A stretch of 64,000 nt of DNA from a virus. The translations under genes and the position numbers were made by a program. Numbering within the stretch: position 1 is the stretch's first letter; each line of letters starts with the position of its first letter. Location of the stretch: positions 1 to 64,000 of IMG/VR virus record IMGVR_UViG_3300029787_000005; one strand, written 5' to 3'. The notes beneath the pieces were generated by a model, which was not told where the DNA came from, did not search any database, and saw nothing but the letters and a program-made list of their open reading frames with translations. Below are positions 47,318 to 56,341 of the stretch, piece after piece.

Positions 47318-47640
47318 TATTTCTTACTCATATATGCTGTCATACCCATATAAGCACCGACCACACCGGCCATACCAATATAGAATAGAGCAGACAAGTC
47401 TCCAAGTAATTTAAGTCTAGTTTCTGGAATGAATCCAGGAATCATTGCAAGTACTGTGAAGATGATCATTGCTGCCATGGCAATCCATGCCATACGTCTT
47501 TGAGCATCTGCTTTTTCTTCTTGCATTTCTATTTCTTCAATTTTGGCTATAGCAGCCATCTCTTCATCAGTCACAACACCATCTCCATCTAAGTCATACT
47601 TATTGTACTCTGAGTTTGATTGTAGCTTCTTTTGTACCAT
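47317..47640 (-). CDS. EF-hand membrane protein, 107 aa
   Basis: Residues 16-27 form a perfect EF-hand calcium loop (Asp16, Asp18, Asp20, Gly21, Glu27). Then a charged helix, and two hydrophobic segments (about 49-68 and 80-103) with a short loop. A calcium-binding, two-pass membrane protein between tail genes is unusual. It may sense calcium at the envelope, or be a virion component in contact with membrane. Its stop overlaps the 639-aa start. Confidence 0.65.
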   Translation of the reverse strand: MVQKKLQSNSEYNKYDLDGDGVVTDEEMAAIAKIEEIEMQEEKADAQRRMAWIAMAAMIIFTVLAMIPGFIPETRLKLLGDLSALFYIGMAGVVGAYMGMTAYMSKK

Positions 47641-47641
47641 G

Positions 47642-47803
47642 TTACTCTTCTTTCTGCGACTCTATGTATTCCAATAACATATCAACATACAAATCACGTT
47701 CAAAGGGATAACAATTCTCTAGTTCTTTTATACTGTATTTATGGTGCTGAACCATACTGAACATTGTCTGGTAGTAATTAGCCAGATTAGTATGGGACAG
47801 CAC
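47642..47803 (-). CDS. 51: gp51-like baseplate hub assembly protein, 53 aa (possible -1 frameshift extension of gp26)
   Basis: YYQTMFSMVQHHKYSIKELEN and PFERDLYVDMLLEYIE match the small gp51 proteins of marine T4-like phages. GTG 47803 is three bases after the gp26 stop and has no ribosome site. The frame is open back to a T-TTT-TTC heptamer in gp26 (47815-47809), so a -1 shift would fuse it to gp26 as a 287-aa product. It could also be translated by coupling. Confidence 0.7.
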   Translation of the reverse strand: MLSHTNLANYYQTMFSMVQHHKYSIKELENCYPFERDLYVDMLLEYIESQKEE

Positions 47804-47805
47804 TA

Positions 47806-48504
47806 CTAGAAAAAATCATTTAGACCTTTCAATACAGTCTTTTTATTCTTATTCTTTCCATTCTTTTTAATTTTATAATCTACTTCCATTTCTACTGATG
47901 GTAGACTTGTTAAGAAGTTTTGTATGTTTTGAAATGCTTCTGCTGGAAGAGAGTTAATAAACTCTGTTTGTTCTTCTTCTGAGAAATCTTTCAGCTCATA
48001 AACTTCTTCACCTTCGTAAATTTTTTCAATTACTCTCGTAACCATGTCTATTGATTCTGACATTTGATCATTATCACCTAATACCAACAAATCTGTAAAA
48101 GAAGGAGGTCTCAGTTGTAATTTTACATCATCATTTACATCTATAATGTTGGTTGGTATCTCCCCAGAACATTCTACCTTATCAAGGTCAACTTCTATTT
48201 GAACATAGTCTTCTGTCTCATCATCCCAAACTTGTATCTTTGCAAGAGTGGAAACGCTGCTAGCTCTGAGTTTCAAAAACATATATTCAATATCAAAACT
48301 TGCTAGCTTATCAACACTATAATCCATCGTACAATTGTTAAGTACTTGTATCATAGCTTTTATAAACTCATCTGGTTGTCCTGTTTGTTGTGCAACCAAT
48401 AGAATCTTTTCTTCTTTGACCAAGAATGGTCTGTATCTAATTTCTTCTTTCGTCGACGGTATTGTCAATCCAAAAGTAGGGTGTTGAATAATTGGTAACC
48501 CCAT
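47806..48504 (-). CDS. 26: gp26 baseplate hub assembly protein, 232 aa
   Basis: The T4 gp26 family pattern is clear: MGLPIIQHPTFGLTIPST, RPFLVKEEKILLVAQQTG, MIQVLNNCT, FDIEYMFLKLRA and LRPPSFTDLLVLG. In T4 gp26 helps assemble the baseplate hub; it is related in logic to tail-assembly chaperones of other phages. GGAGG lies before the ATG. Ends in GAT TTT TTC TAG, which contains a slippery heptamer. Confidence 0.85.
   Translation of the reverse strand: MGLPIIQHPTFGLTIPSTKEEIRYRPFLVKEEKILLVAQQTGQPDEFIKAMIQVLNNCTMDYSVDKLASFDIEYMFLKLRASSVSTLAKIQVWDDETEDYVQIEVDLDKVECSGEIPTNIIDVNDDVKLQLRPPSFTDLLVLGDNDQMSESIDMVTRVIEKIYEGEEVYELKDFSEEEQTEFINSLPAEAFQNIQNFLTSLPSVEMEVDYKIKKNGKNKNKKTVLKGLNDFF
47809..47815 (-). 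promoter_or_regulatory. Candidate -1 programmed frameshift site
   Basis: The heptamer T_TTT_TTC is in the canonical X_XXY_YYZ phase with the gp26 reading frame, one codon before its stop. After a -1 slip the reading continues CTA GTA GTG into gp51 with no stop. A 5-bp hairpin (TCTGG/CCAGA, 47767-47786) lies 22 bases downstream. Confidence 0.55.
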
Positions 48505-48519
48505 AGTGTATCCTCCATA

Positions 48520-49365
48520 TTAAAATAACTTGAACGTGCTGTTCACAGCTCCTAATGCTAGTCCAACTCGAGAAGCATTACTCAAGTTTGGATTCAGTAG
48601 ATCATTGATTCCAAATCCTTGAAATCTACTATTGTTTAATCTTGATACTACTCCTAAACCATTCTTCAAAAGTCCCAAGAAACCTCTACCACTACCTGGT
48701 ACTGCTGTCTCAATAGTGTTTAGTGTATAATATCTATATGTAAAGTTAACTGCTACTGATGCAAACGAATCATTCTCAGCCCAAGCTAGTGATACATCAC
48801 CTATTTGCATTGGAAAGCATTCGTGTAATGTGTATTCCAAAAATCTTTGTTGCGCATCATCAAACCAAGCAATTTGTACTGTGGAAATGTATTCAGACCT
48901 GAAACGTATGTTGAATGTTGGTGTTCCTCCTGGACTGCTTCCTTCACCACCATTTCTTGCGTCAGTGTAAAATATGTTATCAAGCCACGAGTTGAAGTAT
49001 GTTAATGGCTCTCCATTTGTTCCAACAAAAAATGTTAAGCTGACATCTGGATTAACTGCACCAGATACCCTTCTATCTAACGTACCGTATCCTAATCTTT
49101 TGTGATCAACAGGTATGATTTGCTTGCCTGGTAATGTTGCTGAGCTACAAAGTAGTGGCTGTGGTCCTGCTCCTACTAATGCTCTAGGTGGATTGACTGT
49201 AGCAAGGAATAGAGGAGGTCTAGCTAGACCGCCCATTGAGTTTATATCAGAACGTATCTTACCTACGTTGAATGTTTGTTGGCCTCCATCAGCACCAATG
49301 CCAAGAAAGCCTTCAAACTGACTAATGCCAGTTCCTATCCTGTTAATTAAATCTGTTATTGCCAT
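48520..49365 (-). CDS. 54: gp54-like baseplate tail-tube initiator, 281 aa
   Basis: Layout resembles T4 gp54: a short helical N-terminus, PPLFLATVNPP, LPGKQIIPVDHKRLGYGTLDR, VSLTFFVGTNGEPLTYFNSWL, then TLHECFPMQIGDVSLAWAENDSFASV and a final VNFTYRYYTL strand, typical of a tail-tube fold. gp54 starts tube polymerisation. Could be gp19-like, but gene context favours gp54. Confidence 0.65.
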   Translation of the reverse strand: MAITDLINRIGTGISQFEGFLGIGADGGQQTFNVGKIRSDINSMGGLARPPLFLATVNPPRALVGAGPQPLLCSSATLPGKQIIPVDHKRLGYGTLDRRVSGAVNPDVSLTFFVGTNGEPLTYFNSWLDNIFYTDARNGGEGSSPGGTPTFNIRFRSEYISTVQIAWFDDAQQRFLEYTLHECFPMQIGDVSLAWAENDSFASVAVNFTYRYYTLNTIETAVPGSGRGFLGLLKNGLGVVSRLNNSRFQGFGINDLLNPNLSNASRVGLALGAVNSTFKLF

Positions 49366-49941
49366 TTAGTACTTACCAATTGAATCTGCGTATACTGAAG
49401 CTTTGCTTGCTTTTGCAAACCGTTCTGTTGGTAAAAACACAGCAATATTCCATTCTTCAGGGTATACCGTTACAAAACGAGACTTTACATGATTATTTAG
49501 ATACCTTTTTACACAAGGCTTGAAGTATCTTAAACGTGATGCTCTTTTGAGTGTTTGGTAACTTATTTTCAATCTACTGCCAGGAGTCATGTTTTCATTG
49601 TCAATAAGTGGCCACAAACCATCCATCAACTTAGCTCTAGCTAGAGGAGGAAGATAATGTAGATTTAATCCCATGAATCCTCCTGGAGCACTATCAAATG
49701 GAAAGACTAATGGAAATCTATCGTAGTATGGTAGTTTATCTTTTGTTTTTGGATCATAATTAAACATATACATACGGCCTGGCTGTACACTATCAGTTTG
49801 TCTTTGTCTATCACCAGTTAGAATCCTATTTGTAGTTACAGTTGTCACATTATCTTGCATCCATGATCTTGCATCAGCAACATTGTTCCTGATACTCATT
49901 GGAGCTTTAGACAACAAATCTTGAAATATATAACTTGCCAT
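49366..49941 (-). CDS. Conserved T4-like virion or end-processing protein, 191 aa
   Basis: GRMYMFNYDPKTKDKLPYYD, FPLVFPFDSAPGGFMGLNLHYLPP and SRLKISYQTLKR are a pattern I know from a conserved gene of marine T4-like phages located near gp4. It may be a tail-completion or DNA-end-protecting protein (gp3 or gp2 type), but I cannot decide. ATG shares a base with the upstream gene's stop. Confidence 0.55.
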   Translation of the reverse strand: MASYIFQDLLSKAPMSIRNNVADARSWMQDNVTTVTTNRILTGDRQRQTDSVQPGRMYMFNYDPKTKDKLPYYDRFPLVFPFDSAPGGFMGLNLHYLPPLARAKLMDGLWPLIDNENMTPGSRLKISYQTLKRASRLRYFKPCVKRYLNNHVKSRFVTVYPEEWNIAVFLPTERFAKASKASVYADSIGKY

Positions 49942-50240
49942 TATTGATATACGCTAGCTTTAAGATATTCCAATTCAGTACGCATGATATCCATCTTCTT
50001 TTCTAATTCTCTAACAGACTTAACTGTTTCTTGTACAGCTTCTGGTGGTTTAAAGTTATCAATCCAGTTATCATTCTCTTCAATCTCTACTGCCATCATC
50101 TGCGTATTGTGTTCCAACATTGACAGCCTTTCTTCAATTCCAAAGTATCCCCACACTGCAATACCTGTTACAGCAATCATAGCTATAAGATTCTTTAATG
50201 GTATAGTAAATTCACTACCTTCGTTTAATTTGTTTGCCAT
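49941..50240 (-). CDS. Membrane-anchored coiled-coil protein, 99 aa
   Basis: One hydrophobic segment (about residues 15-33) and a C-terminal heptad helix (about 60-96). N-terminus inside, coiled coil in the periplasm is likely. It looks like a spanin- or holin-associated type of small membrane protein, but this is a guess. Overlaps neighbours by one base on each side. Confidence 0.5.
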   Translation of the reverse strand: MANKLNEGSEFTIPLKNLIAMIAVTGIAVWGYFGIEERLSMLEHNTQMMAVEIEENDNWIDNFKPPEAVQETVKSVRELEKKMDIMRTELEYLKASVYQ

Positions 50241-50683
50241 CAGACACCTAAATCTTTCTCGGTCATTATCTTAAACTCCCATTTCCTATCTCTACAGTAA
50301 GCATAAGCAGCCTTCCACTTAGCTTCGTTTATACCGTATGTTTTTACTTCGTTAAGATATCTTCTACTTGGTCTTCCTGACTTTGTGTTATTCTTTTTCT
50401 TAGGATCTGGTGGTTTCGTTTGAGCTGCTGGCTTAACTTCAATAATTACACATCTTCCGTTCTTTTTCTTTATCCAGAAATCTGGATAGTATCTGTGTCT
50501 TTTACCATCTATTGGACTTTTGTATGGTATGCAAAACTCTTCACTAGCCCACTTAACGATGTCAGAATGTTCATCTAAATAGATCATAAGTTTGAGTTCC
50601 CACGAACTTCTATAAATAATGTTAGTGGGGTCTCCGTTATATTTATGTGGATTTGTTGGACGGAATTTGCCTTTATAACTCAT
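50240..50683 (-). CDS. 4: gp4 head completion protein, 147 aa
   Basis: YKGKFRPTNPHKYNGDPTNI, YRSSWELKLMIYLDEH, KYYPDFW-like RYYPDFWIKKKNG and VIIEVKPA are gp4 features; the D-x(n)-E-x-K pattern shows a PD-(D/E)XK nuclease-type core, thought to trim DNA ends at head completion. First gene of the leftward tail block; divergent from gp48. Confidence 0.88.
   Translation of the reverse strand: MSYKGKFRPTNPHKYNGDPTNIIYRSSWELKLMIYLDEHSDIVKWASEEFCIPYKSPIDGKRHRYYPDFWIKKKNGRCVIIEVKPAAQTKPPDPKKKNNTKSGRPSRRYLNEVKTYGINEAKWKAAYAYCRDRKWEFKIMTEKDLGV
50611..50618 (+). promoter_or_regulatory. T4-type late promoter for baseplate operon
   Basis: Exact TATAAATA 78 bases before the gp48 start on the rightward strand (within the opposite gp4 gene). 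Fits late expression of the whole baseplate operon. Confidence 0.55.
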
Positions 50684-50695
50684 AGGAATATTTAG

Positions 50696-51730
50696 ATGAC
50701 CAATATATTACAAGGAGCTGGAGGATCCAGAGACCCTGTTGGTGTTCAAAGTAGAGCCAGAACACAGAATCAATTGATGGCTGCAAAGAAAGCTGGCTTC
50801 TCCCAAACTGATCAAGGCTTCACATTCCCGTCAGACTTGTCTGCTGATTATTGTTTTCAAATGGCAATGGTTGAGTTTGAGTATGCTTCTAAGGGTCAAG
50901 GAGGTGCCACTAGTGGTGTCCCTGATCAAATTTCTGGTAGTGGTAATCAAACAGTTTTAAGAAAAGTAGGACGAAATTATTTTTTGCCTGTACCAACTAG
51001 TATGAAAGATACCCAAGGAGTTGATTACAGCACTATGGAACTTGGTGCAATTGGTGGTAAGCTAGCTGGAAAAGTAGATGAAATAGCTCAAAAATTAGGT
51101 GCTGCTACTACTGTGGAAGAGGCAGGAAGAATTTTAGGTAGAGCAGTTGGTGAAGGAGCAAAAACATTATCTAATGCTAAACCAGCAGACGCAATTGGAG
51201 CTGTACAATCTATAGTAGGAACCAACAATAGAGTTGGTGCCGTAGCTGGAGCAATACTTGGTCAAGTACCAAATCCTCATGTAACAGCTTTCTTCAAAGG
51301 AGTAAAACTAAAAAATTATACTTTTGATTGGCAACTATGGCCACAATCAGCTGAAGAGACTCTTACCATTGAGAAAATGATCAATTCTTTGAAATCAGAT
51401 ATATTACCAAAAACAGGAGATGGTTCTCTTGGATTAACTTTAAAATATCCTAAAGAAGCACATTGCCGTATCCATACACTAAATGGTAATCAAAGTCATA
51501 TAAATTTTAAACCTGCATTTGTTACAGATGTTAGTGTTGATTATACACCACAAGGACCTGCATTCTTAGAGAACGGACATCCTGCTGGTATAGGACTATC
51601 AATTAGCTTACAAGAAACTTCTATATGGTTGTCAACTGACTATCCTGATAATGGATTAAATTTAAGCGAAGGTGCAAGTAACGCAGCTAGGATTGTTAAG
51701 TCCCAAGGTTTACAAGGATCGGTGGGCTAA
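50696..51730 (+). CDS. 48: gp48 baseplate tail-tube cap, 344 aa
   Basis: ADYCFQMAMVEFEYASKG, LPVPTSMKDTQGVDY, NPHVTAFFKGVKLKNYTFDWQL (given as NPHVTAFFKGVKL and NYTFDWQLWP) and TDVSVDYTPQGPAFLENGHPAG match the tail-tube-like gp48. The Ala/Gly-rich insert at about residues 120-185 is variable among phages. Preceded by AAGGAG-like AGGAATATTTAG; a late promoter lies upstream. Confidence 0.82.
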   Translation: MTNILQGAGGSRDPVGVQSRARTQNQLMAAKKAGFSQTDQGFTFPSDLSADYCFQMAMVEFEYASKGQGGATSGVPDQISGSGNQTVLRKVGRNYFLPVPTSMKDTQGVDYSTMELGAIGGKLAGKVDEIAQKLGAATTVEEAGRILGRAVGEGAKTLSNAKPADAIGAVQSIVGTNNRVGAVAGAILGQVPNPHVTAFFKGVKLKNYTFDWQLWPQSAEETLTIEKMINSLKSDILPKTGDGSLGLTLKYPKEAHCRIHTLNGNQSHINFKPAFVTDVSVDYTPQGPAFLENGHPAGIGLSISLQETSIWLSTDYPDNGLNLSEGASNAARIVKSQGLQGSVG

Positions 51731-52242
51731 TGGCACTTAATAAACTTCCATTGACAACATTCCAGAATCAAACTATAAGAGATATCACAAAAGGATATAA
51801 ACTTATAGAGTTGATACCAAGTCAATTTGGATTGAACAATTATGAAATCCAAGATGGCGAAAGACCAGACACCGTATCATTCTTTGCATATGATGATTCA
51901 TCTCTATCTTGGTTGGTGTTATTACCAAACGTACAACTTGATCCATATTATGAGTGGCCTCTTTCTACAAGAGAGTTTGAAAAACATATGGAAGCAAAGT
52001 ATGGATCAGTAGCTACTAGCCAATCAACTATATTGTTCTATGAACATCAAACAAAAGATATTACTATATCAACAGATACATACAATCATGCAGGATTTTA
52101 TAGTGAAATAACAGCTGGAGACTTCACAGGAGTCTCTGCATATAGTTATTTTGAGAGAGTTAACGACAACAAAAGACACATAAAATTAGTACCACCAAGT
52201 ATGGTGAGTAGAGTTCTAACCCAATTGGATAGGTTATTTTAA
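51730..52242 (+). CDS. 53: gp53 baseplate wedge protein, 170 aa
   Basis: GERPDTVSFFAYDDSSLSWL and LDPYYEWPLSTREFEKHM match the T4 gp53 pattern (x-RPEELA-x-x-YG-x-x-x-L-x-W-x-L; DPYYGW). It starts sharing its first base with the gp48 stop. gp53 clamps wedges together in the assembled baseplate. Confidence 0.8.
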   Translation: MALNKLPLTTFQNQTIRDITKGYKLIELIPSQFGLNNYEIQDGERPDTVSFFAYDDSSLSWLVLLPNVQLDPYYEWPLSTREFEKHMEAKYGSVATSQSTILFYEHQTKDITISTDTYNHAGFYSEITAGDFTGVSAYSYFERVNDNKRHIKLVPPSMVSRVLTQLDRLF

Positions 52243-52283
52243 TGTGGCCTTATACTGACGAAGAAGAAGAATGGCTAAACTAG
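52242..52283 (+). CDS. Possible 13-aa leader peptide
   Basis: A short frame ATG-TGG-CCT... encodes a Trp- and Glu-rich peptide (MWPYTDEEEEWLN) starting on the last base of gp53 and overlapping the hub gene start. The GAAGAAGAAGAA stretch inside it also serves as ribosome site for the next gene, so coding may be accidental. Confidence 0.25.
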   Translation: MWPYTDEEEEWLN

Positions 52284-53608
52284 GTAATCTAGTTATTGAT
52301 AACTTACATCTTGTTACATTAAATAAAGATGGAAGTATTAAAGCTGGACCAGTAGAATTATTTACTAAGATTGTATCAGCAGTCTTGACCCAAAGTTTGT
52401 TTGAGAGTTCTATTACTCTCACGCTCACTATCAGTGAAGCTACAGGAATGCTAACAAGGTTCAATAAGAAAGGCATTCTTGGCCAAGAGTTTGTTATACT
52501 TACAGCTCGTAATGATCATGCAAACGATAGACCAATAAATCTTCAATTTTATGTACGATCAGCAAAAAATGCTGAGTTGTCTACACAAGGTCAAAGTGTT
52601 TTGATGACATTGGAATGTGTAACAAAAGAATCTTTAATAGATTCATACACTAGTGTTAATCAATCATTCAATAAAACATATTCTAAGACAGTAGAGTCTA
52701 TATGGGACAGATATATAACTAAAAGTCCAAAGCAAGAATTTTTTAAGAATACACCACTAACACCATTTGATAAAAGAACAATTGAAGTACATGATACACA
52801 ACAAGTTATAAACTCTTTTATTATACCAGGAAGAAGTCCTTTTGGTGCTATTGATATGTGTGGTAGAAGAGCTCATGATTTTACATTTGGTGGTAGTATG
52901 TTTTTATTTTATGAAACTATAAATGGATACTATTTTCACAATATTGAAAAGTTAATTAATGATCAAAATGAGTTATTAGAATCAGAACCACAGCTCAGAT
53001 CATATAGATGGAGTCCTTTGGATGATTCTAGTGAAGGTGTTATTGATGAAATAAAGAAAATTAGGTCACTAGATGAGTTAAAACTTCCTGATCAACACCT
53101 ATTGGGTGCAACAGGATCACTTAGAAACACTGCGAGAGCGCTTGATGTTGTGGGTAAGACTTATAGAGATGTTGCCTTTGACTACCAGGAAAAAACCAGA
53201 GGAGCATATCAACTTGTGGATCCTGCTGGTGATACTTTTATTGATGATGACTTTCATGATATGTTTGTGGAAGATACGTATGAGTTCCTAATAGTCAAAG
53301 ATACAACAAAGAGAAACCAATTTTATGAACACGTTGTCAGTCAACGTATGCCATTTGTACATCATTTAATGTCTCAACAATTGAATGTTACATTAACTGG
53401 TGACATTACATTAGTACCTGGTGAAATGGTTGATCTCCAAATACCAGAACAGTCTGCATACAAGGGTGACAAACAAACAGATGTACCTTCCAATAGACTT
53501 GGTGGTAGATGGATGATAGCATCTGTTAAACAAATATTTGATGCACAAGAAAGCCATACTACTGTACTATCTTGTATGAAAAATTCTGGTGTTCCAGGAG
53601 AAAAATAA
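52271..53608 (+). CDS. gp27-like baseplate hub protein, 445 aa
   Basis: The domain layout is that of a gp27/gpD-type hub: LVTLNKDGSIKAGPVELFTKIV, LTISEATGMLTRFN, LQFYVRSAKNAELSTQGQ and C-terminal HLMSQQLNVTLTGDITLVPGEMVDLQ. It precedes gp5 as expected for partners in the hub. Slightly longer than T4 gp27 (391 aa). Stop overlaps gp5's ATG (TAATG). Confidence 0.75.
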   Translation: MAKLGNLVIDNLHLVTLNKDGSIKAGPVELFTKIVSAVLTQSLFESSITLTLTISEATGMLTRFNKKGILGQEFVILTARNDHANDRPINLQFYVRSAKNAELSTQGQSVLMTLECVTKESLIDSYTSVNQSFNKTYSKTVESIWDRYITKSPKQEFFKNTPLTPFDKRTIEVHDTQQVINSFIIPGRSPFGAIDMCGRRAHDFTFGGSMFLFYETINGYYFHNIEKLINDQNELLESEPQLRSYRWSPLDDSSEGVIDEIKKIRSLDELKLPDQHLLGATGSLRNTARALDVVGKTYRDVAFDYQEKTRGAYQLVDPAGDTFIDDDFHDMFVEDTYEFLIVKDTTKRNQFYEHVVSQRMPFVHHLMSQQLNVTLTGDITLVPGEMVDLQIPEQSAYKGDKQTDVPSNRLGGRWMIASVKQIFDAQESHTTVLSCMKNSGVPGEK

Positions 53609-55050
53609 TGTCATTAAACTCAGCTGAAGCATTGATTAATGTCCAACATTTTATTGGTGTTGTTGAAAATAGAAATGATCCATTGAATATTGGCCGTTGT
53701 CAAGTTAGAGTTTATGGTGTACACACTGAAGATAAAGTAGATATTCCAACAGCTGACTTGCCTTGGGCAATGCCAGTAATGCCATACAACAGTGCATCTA
53801 TAAGTGGAGTTGGTATAAGTCCAACGGGTCCTGTTGAAGGTACATGGGTGTTTGGTATGTTCATTGATGGTGTTGAATTACAACAACCAATCATACTTGG
53901 TACATTAGTAGGTATACCAAAAGAAAAGATTGCATCTAATCTTGGGTTTGGTGATCCAAGAGGAGTATATCCAAAAGAAAAATATCTTAGGCAAAGTGAT
54001 GTTAACAAGCTAGCTAGAGGTCCTATGGCTGAAGGTGAAGAGTCTTTAGCTGTAAAAAATAGAGATAGAGTCACTCAAATACCAACAGCAGTACCTCCTA
54101 TAGCAGAAACAGTTAGAAAACTAGATGGACCAAAGATTCCAACTAGTGATAAGCACAATGCTGGCAATCCAGGAGACTTTTACTATAGAAACCATTGGAA
54201 TGAACCATTTCCAAGATATGGTGGACAAGAAGATGGTGATACATGTTTCCTAGATGATACAAGCAATGGACAAATATGGGAAGGTAGGACTGGAGAGAAG
54301 CCACCTAATCAATCAGCATATCCATATAATCACACATATACATCTGAATCTGGTCATGTTATGGAGTATGATGACACACCAGGAAGTGAAAGAATTCATC
54401 AGTATCATACTAAAGGTAGTTTTTATGAGATACAACCAGATGGTTCAAGAGTTACAAAGATAGTTGGTGATGATTATGAAATGTTTCTTAAAGGAAAGAA
54501 TGTTGTAGTTGATGGCAACATGAACCTCACTGTAAGAGGTGATGTAAGATTACTTGTTGAGAAGAATATGTATCAAGAAGTCAGGGGTGATTATCATCTT
54601 CGTGTTGATGGAGATATGGTTACCAAGATCAGAGGTAATGAACAAAAAGAAATTCAAACAAGTAAATCAACACAGATCAATGAGAATAGAAGTTTGAGAA
54701 TTGGTGGTAATGAGGACAGTACTATCGATGGTAGTACCAGAGAAAAGTTCAAAGGTGACATGTATCAAGTATACTCAAACAATGTTACAATGACAATCAA
54801 AGGCTTTGAGAGACATCTTATCACTAATGGATCGTTTACAATGTATACAAGTGGTAACACAAACATTATGACTGATTCAAACTTTACTGTTAAGACTACT
54901 TCTAATGTTAACATTCATACAGAAGATAATCTAAACATGGATGCTACTTCTAATGTTACTATTGATACTCCAGCACAGTTTCTTGTAGGTACAAGCACTA
55001 CCCCAGCTAACACATTTATTAAATCAACCAGGATTGATCTAAATGAATAA
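53608..55050 (+). CDS. 5: gp5-like hub/spike protein without lysozyme domain, 480 aa
   Basis: An OB-fold domain (FIGVVENRNDPLNIGRCQVRVYG then LPWAMPVMP) is followed by a spacer with GDFYYRNHWNEPFPRYGG, and then a long series of short repeats (about residues 270-460; VDGNMNLTVRGDVRLLVEKN, MTIKGFERHL, NIHTEDNLNMDATSNV) forming a triple beta-helix needle. T4's gp5 carries lysozyme between these; no E-x(8)-D/C-x(5)-T lysozyme triad is visible here. Confidence 0.82.
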   Translation: MSLNSAEALINVQHFIGVVENRNDPLNIGRCQVRVYGVHTEDKVDIPTADLPWAMPVMPYNSASISGVGISPTGPVEGTWVFGMFIDGVELQQPIILGTLVGIPKEKIASNLGFGDPRGVYPKEKYLRQSDVNKLARGPMAEGEESLAVKNRDRVTQIPTAVPPIAETVRKLDGPKIPTSDKHNAGNPGDFYYRNHWNEPFPRYGGQEDGDTCFLDDTSNGQIWEGRTGEKPPNQSAYPYNHTYTSESGHVMEYDDTPGSERIHQYHTKGSFYEIQPDGSRVTKIVGDDYEMFLKGKNVVVDGNMNLTVRGDVRLLVEKNMYQEVRGDYHLRVDGDMVTKIRGNEQKEIQTSKSTQINENRSLRIGGNEDSTIDGSTREKFKGDMYQVYSNNVTMTIKGFERHLITNGSFTMYTSGNTNIMTDSNFTVKTTSNVNIHTEDNLNMDATSNVTIDTPAQFLVGTSTTPANTFIKSTRIDLNE

Positions 55051-56341
55051 TTTAGATATAACACAATTTACAACTGCACTACAGAATAGTGGTATTGATA
55101 CTAAGCTAATATCTATCACTGAACAAGTTGCTACAGAACTGAGTACTATCCTCGATACGGATATTGCAGCTAGTACTCCAAGTAGTCTTAAATCAATACT
55201 ACAAGCATCAACTGATGCTATTGCTGATGTAACTAACACATTGCATGAAGCTACTGAAGCATTGAAACCAGACCTAACAAGCCTACAAGAAGAGATGGGT
55301 AAAGTACTATCTGGTAGTGTTCCTCCAAACAGTCTTCAAGGATTGCTTGATAGCGTAGCAAATGATATAGCAATACCTTCTATTGAATCATTACAAGACA
55401 GTTTAGGTAGTGCTATCAACGCTCCACAGTTAACAGGACTTGAAGCATTTGCAAATGAAATACAAGGAACAGTTGCTGGTAGTGAATGGACAGATCCTAC
55501 CGGTGCATTAAGAAGAAGGTTTACAGAAACAACAGAAGCTGCTTCTGCTACTGCATTTGATCCTGGTACATTGATACCCAACTTTAAGTTCAAGACAGAG
55601 CCTACCTTTGATGAGGATGGTGTTCAAAATGGTGAAAGGCTAGTAGCATTCAAATTTGGTAATGCTGCTGTGCAACCTATTAAAGATGCATTGTCTGAAG
55701 TTATTCCAGAGCCTTATGAAGTAGAAGCAATGGCTGCTACAATAAAGAATGAGTTGTTAGAAGATAAAGGAGTATCTATAGCTACCCTAGGTCCTGTTAT
55801 AAATAAATTTAAGGAAAGGCTTGCAACTGAAGTTAAGTTTGATCCTTCTACTGGAGAGAACTTTGTCTTTCAAAAAACTATTGATGAAGATGGAGCTGAG
55901 ATATTGATACCATTTGGCTTTGCTTCAAAAGAAGATTGGGAAGAGTCATTTAAGCAAGGTCGTGCTGCAGCACAAGGTATGATGCAAGTTAATGCTGGAG
56001 CATTGAAGAAGTTCATTGGTGAAAATACTGAAGTTGCACAAGATACATTTAAAAGATTAAGTGAGATTGATATTACAATACCAACCTCAGAAAATATATC
56101 TGAAGGTGCAATTAATGAATTTGCTAAAGATCCAACTACAGGTCTTGCAGTAAATTTTGATAATATAATGAATGCTTTTGGTCCAACTATTGAGTCAGCT
56201 AAGAAAGCTGCTCCTGGAGTGGAAGCTAACTTAAAAGAATTAGATAGTAACTTTAAAAACTTTTTTACTCAATTGGGTAAAGAATTACCACCAGGGCAAA
56301 AACCAGAGCCTTTTGTTGATCCTGAGGAGGGCGCAGAGTGA
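55043..56341 (+). CDS. Virion structural protein, unknown, 432 aa
   Basis: Predicted largely helical, Ala/Thr/Ser-rich with a central DEDGVQNGERLVAFKFG beta segment and a Pro-rich acidic C-terminus (PPGQKPEPFVDPEEG). No match known to me. Its place between gp5 and gp25, with overlapping starts and stops, suggests a baseplate or spike-associated protein. Confidence 0.6.
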   Translation: MNNLDITQFTTALQNSGIDTKLISITEQVATELSTILDTDIAASTPSSLKSILQASTDAIADVTNTLHEATEALKPDLTSLQEEMGKVLSGSVPPNSLQGLLDSVANDIAIPSIESLQDSLGSAINAPQLTGLEAFANEIQGTVAGSEWTDPTGALRRRFTETTEAASATAFDPGTLIPNFKFKTEPTFDEDGVQNGERLVAFKFGNAAVQPIKDALSEVIPEPYEVEAMAATIKNELLEDKGVSIATLGPVINKFKERLATEVKFDPSTGENFVFQKTIDEDGAEILIPFGFASKEDWEESFKQGRAAAQGMMQVNAGALKKFIGENTEVAQDTFKRLSEIDITIPTSENISEGAINEFAKDPTTGLAVNFDNIMNAFGPTIESAKKAAPGVEANLKELDSNFKNFFTQLGKELPPGQKPEPFVDPEEGAE

